DNA from: Pseudofrankia nepalensis
Lineage (GTDB): Bacteria > Actinomycetota > Actinomycetes > Frankiales > Frankiaceae
Direction: 5' to 3' (one strand)
DNA: 64,000 bases
NCBI RefSeq assembly: GCF_016786305.1
Contig: NZ_JADWYV010000006.1
The notes under the pieces were generated by a model, which was not told the DNA's origin, did no database searches, and saw nothing but the letters and a program-made list of their open reading frames with translations. Every line of letters begins with the position of its first letter. Position 1 is the first letter of the stretch. Both the position numbers and the translations under genes were made by a program. Of the stretch, positions 34,378 to 42,263 are shown piece after piece.

Positions 34378-34710
34378 TTACCGGCCGAGTTGCCGGTTGA
34401 GCTCCTCAAGCATGTCAATGATTTCCAGTCTGCTGGTGCCGGCTGGCGTGATCCGCGTCGTGCCGTAGGCGAGCTCGGCCAAAGCCGAGCGCGCGGCGGC
34501 AAGCTCGGCCGCGGTGACGTCCAGTTGGTACCAGGAGGCGTTGGTCGCCGGGACGGCCTCGTCACGCAGCCGCACGGCGACGGCCCGCGCCGTCTCGGCG
34601 CCCACGCCCGTCCGGATCCTCCACTCGTCGTCTCCAAGGTCGTCCAGGGCAATGTCGACGGCGCGCGAGAATGGGTCCGTGTCCGATCTGGCCTGGGACG
34701 ACGTGCGCAT
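34378..34710 (-). CDS. Hypothetical protein with a tail shared at 51.2 kb
   Basis: 110 residues from the ATG at 34710. Helical, acidic first half ('FSRAVDIALDDLGDDEWRIRTGVGAETARAVAVRLRDEA'), then 'WYQLDVTAAELAAARSALAELAYGTTRITPAGTSRLEIIDMLEELNRQLGR'. No family recognised. The last 97 bases match 51229-51325 at about 88 positions, so the tail belongs to a family that occurs twice here. The start overlaps that of the divergent gene at 34652, so either this start or that one may be wrong. Confidence 0.6.
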   Translation of the reverse strand: MRTSSQARSDTDPFSRAVDIALDDLGDDEWRIRTGVGAETARAVAVRLRDEAVPATNASWYQLDVTAAELAAARSALAELAYGTTRITPAGTSRLEIIDMLEELNRQLGR

Positions 34711-35176
34711 CCTCTTTGATCCTGAACTGAATGGGACCTTGCCCGATGTGGCCATCGACCCGGCCGGCGTGGACGACTGGCAGGCGATCTTCGACCTGAT
34801 CCGGGCTCGGAACTGGGTTTGCGAATACACGGAGGGCTCCGCGGCGCTCGCCCTGCCCTCCGCCGGGGAGATCTTCACTCGGCACGGGCGGGAGTCCGTT
34901 CTGTTGAAGATGTGGCCGACCCCGGATGTCCAGGTGAACTTCTGGCCGATGAGCGCGGACCGTGTCGATTTCGATGTCGACCTTCGAGAGCTGCAGGGCC
35001 AGGACCGCTTGGACGATCTGTGCGAGCTGCTGCGAGTACTCGGGCGCCTGCTGGGCAAGCCGGTAGTGATGACGGCGGAAGGTAACTACCAGGACCGGCT
35101 ACTCGGATACGACGTCGAAGCGGATCGGGTTGTTCTGCTGGTTGATCCGACCGCCGGCTTCGCCCCTCGGCCGTAG
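34652..35176 (+). CDS. Hypothetical protein, immunity-protein-like composition
   Basis: 174 residues from the ATG at 34652, or 165 from a GTG at 34679 ('VSDLAWDDVRILFDPELNG'). Soluble, mixed alpha/beta: 'DDWQAIFDLIRARNWVCEYTEGSAALALPSAGEIF', 'VLLKMWPTPDVQVNFWPMSADRVDFDVDLRELQGQDRLDDLCELLRVLGRLLGKPVVMTAEG'. Size, acidity and an isolated location resemble immunity or SMI-like proteins, but no motif proves it. Head-to-head with, and partly overlapping, the minus-strand gene at 34378. Confidence 0.7.
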   Translation: MSTARENGSVSDLAWDDVRILFDPELNGTLPDVAIDPAGVDDWQAIFDLIRARNWVCEYTEGSAALALPSAGEIFTRHGRESVLLKMWPTPDVQVNFWPMSADRVDFDVDLRELQGQDRLDDLCELLRVLGRLLGKPVVMTAEGNYQDRLLGYDVEADRVVLLVDPTAGFAPRP

Positions 35177-35595
35177 GCGGCCCGGCAGCCTGGTCAAGGC
35201 ATGCGGCTGCCAGCGTGGCTGCCAGAAACGATCAAAGGCCAACGGAGCTGATCAACATCAGCCCTGTTGACCTGCAAGAACTACACAGTGCAAGCGTTGG
35301 GCGGGTGGGGCTCGAACCCACGACCGGAGGATTATGAGGACTATCCGGCTTAGCGGTGTGCTGAGCTGCATAGATACACCTCATACGCCACCGTGCGTCG
35401 TCGAATACTCCGCTGTACGCAGCCCCGGCGTGGGCGTCCAGAGGTGTCGGACATCACGTCGCGCATCCGGGCGTTAGACCTGATCCGCCGAAGGGTCATC
35501 AGACGGTCCTGTTTGGGATCGACCTCGGTTCCGAGGACGTGAGCGCGCCTGGTTCTGCGCCCGAGGTTCTGTACCTCCCGGCTTGGTGTCCCTGC
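35177..35595. other. Gap carrying the tRNA half-repeat
   Basis: 419 bases with no protein gene. Contains the 40-base copy of the tRNA-Met 3' half at 35299-35338. Past it, short tRNA-like scraps (for example GCTGAGCT at 35370) suggest a decayed 5' half or chance similarity. Confidence 0.5.
35299..35338 (-). repeat. Copy of the tRNA-Met 3' half (att-like repeat)
   Basis: 40 bases identical to 39956-39995, in the same orientation. They cover the tRNA from anticodon CAT through the T arm to most of the 3' acceptor strand. Similarity extends five bases further left with one mismatch. This is the expected footprint of an element integrated at the 3' end of the tRNA gene. Confidence 0.85.
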
Positions 35596-36021
35596 CTACA
35601 GATGGGAGGTCCAAGGGTTGACGAGTGGGACCCGCATGGGCGCGAAGTCGGACTCGTTGCGGGTGACAAGCGTGAGGCTGTGGACCTGGGCTGTGGCGGC
35701 GATGAGCGCGTCGTGGGCTGGGCGTCGGTCGGGCACGTGGAGTCGTGCTGCCGAGTCGGCGACGGCTTGGTCGACGTCGAGCAGGCGGCCCGAGTATGCC
35801 GGGAGCACGTTCTGATCGAGCCATGAGTCCAGGATGGCTGCCTGTTGCGCGTCGTGCCGTCGTTTGTTCTCGATGCCTGCGCGCAGCTCCAGCAGGGTGA
35901 TGACGGAGAGGTAGGTGTCTGATGGCGACAGGGTGTCGGCCCAGGCGTTGAATCGGTCATCTCTGCGTTTCGCGGGCTTGCGGAGCTCGGAGATGACGTT
36001 GGTGTCGAGTAGGAAGGTCAT
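35596..36021 (-). CDS. vapC: PIN-domain ribonuclease toxin, VapC family
   Basis: 141 residues. Acidic active site of PIN nucleases: Asp6 ('FLLDTNVISEL'), Glu45 ('ITLLELRAGI'), Asp104 ('AHDALIAATA') and Asn122/Asp125 ('TRNESDF'). Length is typical. VapC toxins cleave tRNA or rRNA when freed from antitoxin. The start ATG overlaps the antitoxin stop by four bases (ATGA). Within the putative island it may serve maintenance or abortive defence. Confidence 0.93.
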   Translation of the reverse strand: MTFLLDTNVISELRKPAKRRDDRFNAWADTLSPSDTYLSVITLLELRAGIENKRRHDAQQAAILDSWLDQNVLPAYSGRLLDVDQAVADSAARLHVPDRRPAHDALIAATAQVHSLTLVTRNESDFAPMRVPLVNPWTSHL

Positions 36022-36257
36022 AGGTCGACCTCGCGCAGGGAGTCCCGCGGACGCACCGGCTCGAAGTCGATCTCCTCGTCGAGGACGAACGCATCCCCCA
36101 GGCTGCCTGCACTGCCCGTGAGCCGCTGGTAGTCGGCGAACGACAGCAGCACGTGCGAGGGTCGTCCGTGGTCTGTGATGATCACAGGGCCGCTGGCGGC
36201 AGCTCGTTTGACCGCGCTCACGTCCCGGTTGAACTCTCGCGACGAGACCATGGTCAT
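36018..36257 (-). CDS. Phd/YefM-family antitoxin
   Basis: 79 residues from the ATG at 36257, eight bases after GGGGAGG; a GTG at 36266 is less well placed. N-terminal DNA-binding fold 'MVSSREFNRDVSAVKRAAASGPVIITDHGRPSHVLLSFADYQRL' is diagnostic of Phd/YefM. The acidic C-terminus ('AFVLDEEIDFEPVRPRDSLREVDL') would thread into the PIN toxin. Bicistronic with vapC. A perfect 16-base palindrome 17 bases upstream is its likely operator. Confidence 0.92.
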   Translation of the reverse strand: MTMVSSREFNRDVSAVKRAAASGPVIITDHGRPSHVLLSFADYQRLTGSAGSLGDAFVLDEEIDFEPVRPRDSLREVDL

Positions 36258-36273
36258 CGCGACCACCTCCCCG

Positions 36274-36289
36274 GTAGGTACGTACCTAC
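36274..36289. promoter_or_regulatory. Toxin-antitoxin operator
   Basis: GTAGGTACGTACCTAC, a perfect 16-base palindrome just upstream of the antitoxin ribosome site. Fits autoregulation by the Phd-type antitoxin. Confidence 0.7.
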
Positions 36290-36522
36290 ACTACCCGCTG
36301 CGAGGTGTCCCGCTTCGGTCGTCCGTGGAGATCGCCTCCAACGCCCCGACCGCGACGACTGTGACCTCAGGCCATAGGCGCGACCCAGACGGCAGCCTTG
36401 CTACAGATCGGGTGGCTGTCGTCCGCAGCGTGCCCTCCAGAGGGCAACTGACGGCACGGCTCAACCACGAGGAGGTCGCACAGACAGTTGCCCGGTTGAT
36501 CGAGATCCGTCGATGGCACTTC

Positions 36523-38772
36523 TCACCCGTTCTGCCCTACGCCGGACGACAACAGGTATCGGGCACGCGTCGCGAACAGCGTGTCGTCCGTTCGTTCCAC
36601 GCGCCAGAACCGCCAGTCGCCCGGGTTGGGCGCTCCGGTGGCGGCCTTGGCCGCGGCGCTCAGCGAGCGATGGATCTTGCCGGAAGCCGTGCGAATCCGG
36701 CCGTCGGCTGTCAGCGTCGCAGGGAACATCTGACCGTCGCGACGCCCAACGAGCCGTTCGTCGGCGCGCAGGAGGCCAGCGTCGATCAGTTCCTTCAGCG
36801 TCACGTTGTACCGCTGCCGCCGCCGGGGCGCATCGTCGTCAACATCGCGCCCGCCATCACCGCGATCATTGCCGACCGCCGTGACGGGCGATCGGGTGCT
36901 GGACGAGAGGGGCAGACCGAGTGACTCCGGCGACCAGATCCGTTCGGCCATCGCCCGATACAACCGGCCGCGGGCATTGACGACCGCCTCTGGGGGGTCG
37001 CCGACATCGTAGGGCCGAAACAGCTCGGTCAGCCCCTGCTCTGCGATGAAGGTGCTGAAGCGTTTGTGTCCGCGGCTCCGGTAGATGTCCGGGTGCAACG
37101 AACCAGCCAAAACATTGGACCGAAGGTACGACGCGAGCTTTCTTTCCAGCGGCAGGCCACCGACGCTGGCGTTGTCCGACCCGTCGAGCAGGACAAGGCC
37201 ACCAAGCCGTGACCGCATGCGCTCGAAGTCCGTGGCGGACGTTGCCTGCGCCGCGTAGGTGCCGGCGCCGCTGCTCTTCGTGAACAAGTGTTCAACCTCG
37301 AAAGGCCGTCGACCTTGCGCCACCGCCAGCAGGTGCTCCACGTTCTCGCTATGGCCGGTACCTCCCGCCAGCCACACGGTGAGTCTGGCGAGGAGATACA
37401 GCACGAAAGACCGGTTCCCGCCCTGCAGGTAACGTAGCTCGGGCATTTCGACGAGATGGACGTACCAGCCGGCTGCTGCCTCGCCGAGCACATGGCCCAA
37501 CTCATCAGCGGTGCGGGTCATCCGTACTCGGCCGAGCAGCGCCGACACCAGTTCGTCGAGCTCGCTCGGGCCGTAGGGCAGCTGCCGGACCCCGCGGGTG
37601 ACGACGAATAAGTCAAGGAACCGGGCCACCAGCTCGGCCTTACGAAGTACGGATGGCTCCGGCTCGTTCGGCTCGGCGGCGGCTAACGCAAGGTCGAACT
37701 GGCGCGGTATCCGGTGATAGGTATTATACCAGATCGCTTCCTGGCCCGGACGGAGCTGGCTCGTCGCCTCCAGCATCGCCACATAGGGCCGCGAAAGCGG
37801 CTCGAAGACATCGGTGAAAAGCCTGACCCGTCCGTCCCTCTTCCGGTTCTGACCGATAGTTTCGGCATTTTCGTGGAGCCATTCGTGTGGAGCGCTCTCC
37901 AGCAGCTGGCTGGCATCGGCGGCGGGAGTTACGTACTTGGCGCGCACCACCGCGCGCACGAACTCCAGCGGGGCGTCCCGGTCCGGGCCGTGCAGCTTGT
38001 CAACCATATGCTGCCACCGCAGGTCGAGCTGGTAAGGATCGCCGGGCGCGTCGGCGAGCAGGTAGTTCTTCAGCAGGTCCAGCGGGGCGAGATGTTTGCC
38101 GCGGTCATTCATCGCGGAGAACATCTCCTTGCCGCGGGTGGCGTCGCCGGCGTCGAGCTCGACGAGCGAGACCCGGTCGAGAAGCCAGCGGGCGAAGTAC
38201 GGAAGCGCGTCCTGCTTCAGGTCCTCCGGCCAGCGAGTAAGCAGATGCTCCGCGGCCTCGTGCAGCCGCCGCACATCGGCGGGCACACCGTCGCTGGTAA
38301 AAGGGCGGTCGTTGGCGAGCTGGTCAAAGAACTCTGCATACCGGTCGACGCGGACGGCGAAGTGCTGGCCGCCATGGTCCTCGCCGCGCATAAGCAAGCG
38401 AACCGCCGCATGTAGGTGTCCAGCGTCGTGCCGGTACTCAGTCAGAGTGCCCAGCCTGATCAGCATCAGCAGTAGCGTGATGACCCGCTGCTGACCGTCA
38501 GCAAGATATATCCGCCCATTCTGGCGATAGATAATAATGGAGCCGAGAAAATAGGGATCGTAAAGCTTGGTATCCTCCTCCAGATGTGTCTCGTACCACT
38601 GTGCGGTGAACTTCGCCGCCAGATCGTCGACCAGTTTCTCGACCTGTACGATTTCCCAGGCGTAATCACGTTGGAAGGAGTCGAGATAGTAGGTCCTGCC
38701 GTCGAATAGCTTCCGGACCGTCAGCACTGCGGGCTCTACCAGCGGTTTTGCGACCGCAGGTAGGCGTGCCAT
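36523..38772 (-). CDS. DUF262-HNH(DUF1524)-RAMA protein, probable modification-dependent nuclease
   Basis: 749 residues from the ATG at 38772 ('MARLPAVAKPLVEP'); a TTG at 38835 would overlap the partner's stop but has no ribosome site. N-terminal DUF262 (GmrS-like, ParB/Srx fold): 'FQRDYAWEIVQVEKLVDDL', then 'FLGSIIIYRQNGRIYLADGQQRVITLLLML' with the DGQQR motif at 92-96 and 'FSAMNDRGKHLAPLDLLKNYLL'. DUF1524 (GmrD-like His-Me finger): 'EVEHLF' at 492-496 and 'DGSDNASVGGLPLERKLASY'. The C-terminal ~75 residues are a RAMA domain: 'LKELIDAGLLRADERLVG', 'TADGRI', 'SLSAAAKAATG', 'WRFWRVE'. GmrSD enzymes use NTP to cut modified DNA; RAMA domains are proposed readers of modified bases. Likely phage defence (inference). 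Confidence 0.88.
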   Translation of the reverse strand: MARLPAVAKPLVEPAVLTVRKLFDGRTYYLDSFQRDYAWEIVQVEKLVDDLAAKFTAQWYETHLEEDTKLYDPYFLGSIIIYRQNGRIYLADGQQRVITLLLMLIRLGTLTEYRHDAGHLHAAVRLLMRGEDHGGQHFAVRVDRYAEFFDQLANDRPFTSDGVPADVRRLHEAAEHLLTRWPEDLKQDALPYFARWLLDRVSLVELDAGDATRGKEMFSAMNDRGKHLAPLDLLKNYLLADAPGDPYQLDLRWQHMVDKLHGPDRDAPLEFVRAVVRAKYVTPAADASQLLESAPHEWLHENAETIGQNRKRDGRVRLFTDVFEPLSRPYVAMLEATSQLRPGQEAIWYNTYHRIPRQFDLALAAAEPNEPEPSVLRKAELVARFLDLFVVTRGVRQLPYGPSELDELVSALLGRVRMTRTADELGHVLGEAAAGWYVHLVEMPELRYLQGGNRSFVLYLLARLTVWLAGGTGHSENVEHLLAVAQGRRPFEVEHLFTKSSGAGTYAAQATSATDFERMRSRLGGLVLLDGSDNASVGGLPLERKLASYLRSNVLAGSLHPDIYRSRGHKRFSTFIAEQGLTELFRPYDVGDPPEAVVNARGRLYRAMAERIWSPESLGLPLSSSTRSPVTAVGNDRGDGGRDVDDDAPRRRQRYNVTLKELIDAGLLRADERLVGRRDGQMFPATLTADGRIRTASGKIHRSLSAAAKAATGAPNPGDWRFWRVERTDDTLFATRARYLLSSGVGQNG

Positions 38773-38831
38773 TCTCGGCACCGGCCTCCGGCTCGGTGGT
38801 CTCGTCGTGGCCACGGTGGCTCTTTCCGCCG

Positions 38832-39521
38832 TCAAGGCAGTTTGACGACAGCCCTGGCCACCACGACCGGACGGCCGCCACCGGACCAGGTGAAGCCGGG
38901 CCGCACTACCCGGACGTCCGCGCCCGCGTCGAGGTTGGACGCGCCGACGGCCTCATGTACGTCACCGTCGAACAGGGTCCGCTCACCTGCCCGTCCGATT
39001 GGTGTGAGTCGGCGGCGACCGGCCTCATCGAGCAGCCAGCTCACGAGATCCGGCGCCGCTGCTCCGGCAGAGGCGAGCTGCGCAGCGTAGCCGACGATGC
39101 CCGCCACCAAGGCAGCCTTCTCCTGTTCACGCTGCTCGGTCCAGCTGATCTGGGAGCGTGGGCCGGCGATGGCAGAGCGGACGAGATTGTCGGTGACGTT
39201 GTCGGCGAAGGCCCCAATCAGCCAGGCTGGCCCGCGCCGGCCTGCGTAGGCTACTAGCGCGTCGAGGGAGACCTTGGCCGAGTGTGCAGCTGGAGACCAC
39301 TCATACAGCGCCGGCTGCGGTTTGGAGACATGTGGATGCGTGCGGAACAGCGGTCGCAGGCGCTTCCACTGGCGGTCCACGTCGTCGACAGGTACGCCGG
39401 CGTCGACCAGGACCGCGCGTATCTCCTGTAGCCGCACCGGCCGATCGGCCCGCCTGATCACTTCGATGAACGCAGAGCCAGCGTCGTCGACGAACTGCTT
39501 TGCGAGAATCCGGTCGCCCAT
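38832..39521 (-). CDS. Partner of the DUF262-RAMA protein, winged-helix-like N-terminus
   Basis: 229 residues from the ATG at 39521, with GAGG five bases upstream. N-terminal ~80 residues resemble a winged helix: 'AFIEVIRRADRPVRLQEIRAVLVDAGVPVDDVDRQWKRLRPLFRTHPHVSKPQPALYEWS'. A helical middle follows ('LDALVAYAGRRGPAWLIGAFADNVTDNLVRSAI', 'QREQEKAALVAGIVGYAAQLASAGAAAPDLVSWLLDEA') and then a beta-rich end ('ADVRVVRPGFTWSGGGRPVVVARAVV'). No family recognised. It ends 60 bases before the nuclease ATG on the same strand (or overlaps a TTG), so they form an operon. It may regulate or target the nuclease. Confidence 0.75.
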   Translation of the reverse strand: MGDRILAKQFVDDAGSAFIEVIRRADRPVRLQEIRAVLVDAGVPVDDVDRQWKRLRPLFRTHPHVSKPQPALYEWSPAAHSAKVSLDALVAYAGRRGPAWLIGAFADNVTDNLVRSAIAGPRSQISWTEQREQEKAALVAGIVGYAAQLASAGAAAPDLVSWLLDEAGRRRLTPIGRAGERTLFDGDVHEAVGASNLDAGADVRVVRPGFTWSGGGRPVVVARAVVKLP

Positions 39522-39953
39522 CGAGACCTCACCCCAGTCGGAATCATGGCGCCGGGATGAGGAAACAGCCCGACCTTCAGCTCCCGATACTAGGAAGAGC
39601 GGTGCGATTCCGCCGATTTTTCCGCCCCATGGTTCGCCGCTGCGACCACCTGCCGGGAATTTGAGCTTTGAGGAGATTTGACCGGTTGGCGATGCTTCGC
39701 AACGACACGCTCGTCGTCGTACTCGGGGTTGCGGCGCTGCCAGCGCGCGTCCGGGGCGTCGAGGGATCTTGACAGTCCCCCGCTGTACGAGCGCTGTCGG
39801 ACGCAGTACCCGCATATTGCCTGATGACGGGACGCGCAAGCCTCGAGCCAAGGCTGGACGCGGGCTGCCGAGTTGGACGCCTGGTCCGACCGCCAGGTGA
39901 CGATATTGATCCACATCGAATGCGTTGACCTGCGGGAACATCAGAGGTGAGCG
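39522..39953. other. tRNA-proximal end of the island, no clear gene
   Basis: 432 bases, where an integrase would normally sit. A 108-codon minus-strand frame (39590-39916) includes 'ACASRHQAICGYCVRQRSYSGG' with a CxxC pair, but lacks a ribosome site and any recognisable fold. I do not call it a gene. No recombinase motif is visible in any frame. Confidence 0.4.
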
Positions 39954-40027
39954 TGGGGCGGGTGGGGCTCGAACCCACGACCGGAGGATTATGAGTCCCC
40001 TGCTCTGACCGGCTGAGCTACCGCCCC
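39954..40027 (-). tRNA. tRNA-Met (anticodon CAT)
   Basis: 74 nt. Acceptor GGGGCGG pairs with CCGCCCC; discriminator A, CCA not encoded. D arm GCTC...GAGC; anticodon stem GGGGA/TCCTC with loop CTCATAA; T arm GTGGG-TTCGAGC-CCCAC. The sequence resembles elongator Met tRNAs of actinobacteria; a CAT anticodon could also be tRNA-Ile2 (lysidine-modified), which is less likely. Its 3' half is duplicated at 35299. Confidence 0.95.
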
Positions 40028-40717
40028 AGGCTTCCGTAGCCTACCGACTACGGCCGACTCATGCCGAATCCGCCTGCCCCGCAGGCGTGGTCCACGGCCG
40101 CGCGGCCGGCGCTCTGCCGGGCGGTGCCGGCTCGTGCCGTCAGGTGTCGGTCAGTTCGTGCCCGGTTCGTGCCTGGTCGACCACCACGACAGAAGCCACG
40201 ATGGTCACCGTCGGTGACACATCCCATCAATTCAAGCGAAACGCGTTTCTCCGAGATGGCCCTCACCCAGGCACCTGGGACCACAGGCAAGCCCACCCGT
40301 CACCCACTGCTCGGCGAGGCTCGATCTTCCTGAGCGGATACCCCGGCCGCACACCACAGGCGCTGGTCACAGCGTGTCAGGAATGCTTCGGCTTCATCGC
40401 CTTGCGAGACGCGGAGGACGCTTCGGAACAGGCGGCGTCAGCCTCCCGAACACGCCTCATTTCCGGCCGGACTAGCGGCGCCGTCGCAGGGCAAACCGTG
40501 CATCTTCCGATGCGGCGCCGGGTCCCGGGCCACGAGCGTCTCCTGCGAGGCGACCAGGATGCTTACGCTTCGACGGGGCGCTACGCCAGCTCGGTGTCCC
40601 GGGCGGCCTCGTCCCGGGCGGCCTCGCCAGCCTGCTCGCCCCAGGATGGGTCTGACACCCGCTCGCCGCCGCGGCAATGATCTCACGCTCGTCGGCGGCG
40701 AATGGACGATCGACGTC

Positions 40718-40877
40718 CATGTCCGGCGGCGACCTCGCCGAGATGCTGGGCCAGCGTGACGCGTTGATCCACGCGCGGCGCGCGCTGCCCCCGCCAGCGG
40801 GCTGTGCTGGTGTTGCGATATGCCGAAGACCTGCCGAGGCGGACGTCGCCGCCGCGCTTGGCTGCTCGGTCGGCACC
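40718..40877 (+). pseudogene. Remnant of a SigE-like ECF sigma factor (region 4)
   Basis: Across two frames the DNA spells 'DLAEMLGQRDALIHARRALPP', then 'VLVLRYAEDLP' in the next frame, then 'EADVAAALGCSVGT' back in the first. Together this is sigma region 4 of the SigE family (ALPPRQRAVLVLRY.EDL.EADIA..LGCSVGT). At least two frameshifts and loss of both ends make it non-functional. Confidence 0.7.
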
Positions 40878-40930
40878 GGCCCGGGCTTGGCGATGGACCC
40901 TGCCGACGCCCGGCCCACCGGGCCGCTCAT

Positions 40931-40974
40931 CTTCGAGGTCCGGATCTCGCCGCTTCGAGGTCCGGATCTCGCCG
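40931..40974. repeat. 22-base exact tandem duplication
   Basis: Two adjacent copies of a unit starting CTTCGAGGTCCGGATCTCGC (40931-40952, 40953-40974), just downstream of the sigma remnant. Confidence 0.9.
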
Positions 40975-41252
40975 CGCGTGGCCCTCACGATCGGCGGCCA
41001 GCCTACTTCCATCCGTGTTGCCCCGATCTTGTCACCGTAGTGCTTGTGAAACCTCTGAAGGCCGCCGTCGGGTCGTGATATCCGGAACCTTCAGAGCTGG
41101 CTGTCCCTGTCCCCTTCACGTCCGGGACCGCCACGCCGCTCAGGACGGCCCGGCCACACGACCCCAGCCCTCCAGATCCAAACGATCACATAAGTCCGGC
41201 TGGAGTGCTAATCGTGGACCGGCGGCAGTCCCGTACTCTAGGATTCAGAATC

Positions 41253-42221
41253 GTGACGAGTTCAAGAGCATTCCGATTCGCGGTGCAGGCGACCAAGGCG
41301 CGTTCCGGCGGTGAATGGCGAACGCTCGCCCGCCAGATCGAGGATCTGGGATTCTCGACGCTCTTCCTGGCGGACCACTATCTGGGTCGCGGGCCCGCGA
41401 GCAAGGAGGCCCGCCAGCCGCCGCAGCACCTTGCGCCGATCACCGCGATGGCCGTCGCCGCGGCCGTGACCGAGACGCTGCGGATCGGCTGCCGGGTCTT
41501 CTGCGTCGATTACCACGTGCCGGCTGTGCTGGCGAAGGAGGCGGCCACCCTCGACCTGCTTTCGGACGGCCGGCTGGAGTTCGGCATCGGCGCCGGCTGG
41601 AGCGCGCCCGAGTACCGGGCGATGGGGCTGGAGTTCGCGCCGGGGCCGCGGCGGATCAGCAAGCTCGAGGAGGTGATCGCGCTGGTCAAGGCACACTGCT
41701 CGGGCGAGGACCTGGACCAGCACGGCGAGTTCGTCGAGGTGAGTGGCTACGCCGGGCTGCCCCTGCCCGTGCAGCGGCCGCACCCGCCGATCATGATCGG
41801 CGGCGGGAAGAAGCGGGTGCTGTCGCTCGCCGGCCGGCAGGCCGACATCGTGAGCATCGCGAACGTGCCGTTCACGCCCGTGAACGACGACGGACTGACC
41901 CCGCACCAGGAGGCGGAACGCCGGCTCGGGTACGTCCGGGACGCGGCCGGCGAGCGGTTCGGCACGCTCGACGTGGAGGGTTCGCCGTTCTTCACCCGGG
42001 TGACCGACGACCCGGAGGGCGCGCTCGTGCCGGTCGCCGAGGCGATGGGCATGCCGCCGTCCGAGCTGCGCAGCCACCCGAACGTCCTGGCCGGCACCGT
42101 CGACGAGATCGTCGACCTGCTGGAGCTGCGGCGGGAGACCTTCGGGGTCAACTACGTGAGCGTCCAGCAGGCCGACGCGGAGGCCTTCGCGCCGGTCGTC
42201 GCCCGGCTGGCCGGTAAGTAG
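41253..42221 (+). CDS. LLM-class F420-dependent oxidoreductase
   Basis: 322 residues from the GTG at 41253 ('VTSSRAFRFAVQATKA'). Luciferase-like TIM barrel: 'TLARQIEDLGFSTLFLADHYLG', 'TAMAVAAAVTETLRIGCRVFCVDYHVPAVLAKEAATLDLLSDGRLEFGIGAGWSAPEYRAMGLEF', 'RPHPPIMIGGGKKRVLSLAGRQADIVSI'. This matches the actinobacterial subgroup of ~300-residue F420 enzymes with 'GIGAGW'. Two-electron redox on an unknown substrate, cytoplasmic. Convergent with the next SDR gene across a terminator. Confidence 0.92.
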   Translation: MTSSRAFRFAVQATKARSGGEWRTLARQIEDLGFSTLFLADHYLGRGPASKEARQPPQHLAPITAMAVAAAVTETLRIGCRVFCVDYHVPAVLAKEAATLDLLSDGRLEFGIGAGWSAPEYRAMGLEFAPGPRRISKLEEVIALVKAHCSGEDLDQHGEFVEVSGYAGLPLPVQRPHPPIMIGGGKKRVLSLAGRQADIVSIANVPFTPVNDDGLTPHQEAERRLGYVRDAAGERFGTLDVEGSPFFTRVTDDPEGALVPVAEAMGMPPSELRSHPNVLAGTVDEIVDLLELRRETFGVNYVSVQQADAEAFAPVVARLAGK

Positions 42222-42231
42222 GAGGGCCAAA

Positions 42232-42263
42232 GGGCGTGCGAAAATGATCTTCTTCGCACGCCC
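42232..42263. terminator. Bidirectional terminator
   Basis: GGGCGTGCGAA, 10-base loop, TTCGCACGCCC: a perfect 11-bp stem between the convergent LLM and SDR genes. Confidence 0.75.

Larger units (their letters stand above)
35299..39995. mobile_element. Putative tRNA-Met-associated genomic island (4.7 kb)
   Basis: Bounded by the 40-base direct repeat, with the intact tRNA-Met gene at the right end and the half copy at the left. The segment lies on the 3' side of the tRNA, the classic island topology. Contents: PIN toxin/Phd antitoxin pair, DUF262-HNH-RAMA protein and a partner gene. The DNA has A/T-rich stretches unlike its surroundings (for example 37716-37731, 38501-38560). No integrase or excisionase is visible, so it is a non-autonomous or decayed island, or an old duplication. 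Confidence 0.65.
40028..41252. other. Gene-poor stretch between the tRNA and the LLM oxidoreductase
   Basis: 1.2 kb. Open frames in all directions have poor composition. The only recognisable content is the sigma-factor remnant at 40718-40877 and the 22-base tandem duplication at 40931-40974. It also contains the promoter of the LLM gene, probably near TACTCT at 41234-41239. Confidence 0.5.

Noticed and set aside
35339..35400. Complete second tRNA gene next to the half copy
   Set aside because: Only scraps resemble the 5' half; no cloverleaf can be drawn.
36523..38835. TTG at 38835 as the start of the DUF262 protein
   Set aside because: No ribosome site; the extra 21 residues are Arg/Pro/Thr-rich, whereas the ATG at 38772 has GGAGG upstream. 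Kept as an alternative only.
39590..39916. 108-codon minus-strand frame with a CxxC pair as a possible HNH or integrase remnant
   Set aside because: No ribosome site, no recombinase catalytic residues, and no recognisable fold.
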